Source: Nocardiopsis sp. NRRL B-16309 (GTDB lineage Bacteria; Actinomycetota; Actinomycetes; Streptosporangiales; Streptosporangiaceae). Taken from it: a stretch of DNA of 64,000 nucleotides. How positions within the stretch are numbered: the stretch's first letter is position 1; each line of letters opens with the position of its first letter. Of the stretch, positions 63,856 through 64,000 are shown piece after piece. Under the pieces are notes generated by a model. That model ran no database searches. It was not told where the DNA came from and was given only the letters and a program-made list of their open reading frames with translations. Location of the stretch: the NCBI RefSeq assembly GCF_001279585.1, contig NZ_LGEC01000148.1, positions 62,001-126,000 on the forward strand, given 5' to 3'. A program made the position numbers and the translations under genes.

Positions 63856-64000
63856 TCAGAGCACGTTACGGGGGTCCGGGGCCGGGACCAGGCGGCCGTC
63901 GCAGTCGACGTACTCCCACCGGGGCCCGTGCGCGACCAGGTCGGCGACCGCGCCGACGAGCCGGTCCACGTGCTCGACGGTGGTGCCCACGCCCAGGCTC
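63856..64000 (-). CDS. C-terminus of a class-V aminotransferase-like protein (partial)
   Basis: The last 48 codons, ending LVPAPDPRNVL, run off the window. SLGVGTTVEHVDRLVGAVA matches the C-terminal domain of cysteine-desulfurase/class-V aminotransferase proteins. The active site is outside the window, so the enzyme type cannot be fixed. Confidence 0.55.
   Translation of the reverse strand, partial: SLGVGTTVEHVDRLVGAVADLVAHGPRWEYVDCDGRLVPAPDPRNVL

Overview
The window is very GC-rich, almost fully coding chromosomal DNA from an actinobacterium. The gene order from ileS and divIVA through the cell-wall/division (dcw) cluster, MraZ, leaderless starts, and a PriA without helicase motifs all fit that group. 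The overall look suggests a Nocardiopsis-type organism (Streptosporangiales), but this is inferred from style and was not tested. No phage, plasmid, transposase, CRISPR array, rRNA or tRNA was found. The content is mainly core housekeeping.

Layout. 1-28.0 kb: ileS (5' end missing), then on the minus strand, read from its far end, the division and wall cluster: mraZ, rsmH, ftsL, ftsI, murE, murF, mraY, murD, ftsW, murG, murC, ftsQ, ftsZ, a YfiH-type protein, yggS, sepF, yggT, divIVA, and an unknown acidic membrane protein. A homocysteine methyltransferase gene (mmuM) sits on the opposite strand between murE and ftsI. Many junctions overlap by 4 nt. Hairpins after murE, ftsQ and ftsZ suggest several transcription units. 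The mraZ promoter carries four GTGGRG boxes at exact 10-bp spacing, the expected MraZ autoregulatory operator. 28.5-33.4 kb: a plus-strand operon of MoxR ATPase, DUF58 protein and TgpA-like transglutaminase.

33.6-43.3 kb (minus strand): a DUF3040 protein, DNA polymerase IV, a methyltransferase, then prepilin peptidase-aroC-aroK-aroB-efp-nusB, an SseB-domain protein and a MarR regulator. 43.5-48.9 kb (plus strand): YceI, a DUF2470 protein, a large membrane-anchored protein kinase and an aldose epimerase. 49.1-51.0 kb: MocA and XdhC, molybdoenzyme maturation factors. 51.2-54.6 kb: an FMN riboswitch followed by ribE-ribBA-ribH and a PH-domain protein. 54.7-62.0 kb: a PAP2 phosphatase, rpe, a DoxX protein, rsmB, fmt, and the divergent priA. 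62.0-64.0 kb: a DinB-fold protein, a methyltransferase and the C-terminus of a class-V aminotransferase-like protein.

The least ordinary features are the MraZ box clusters, the hairpin-split dcw cluster with inserted mmuM, an acidic membrane protein with repeated YR(V/I)P motifs next to divIVA, an EF-P with a PGKGG loop, and several families of short GC-rich tandem or dispersed repeats. One of these is an ABAB array of about 170-bp dimers with a relative 54 kb away. No clearly new multi-gene system was found.
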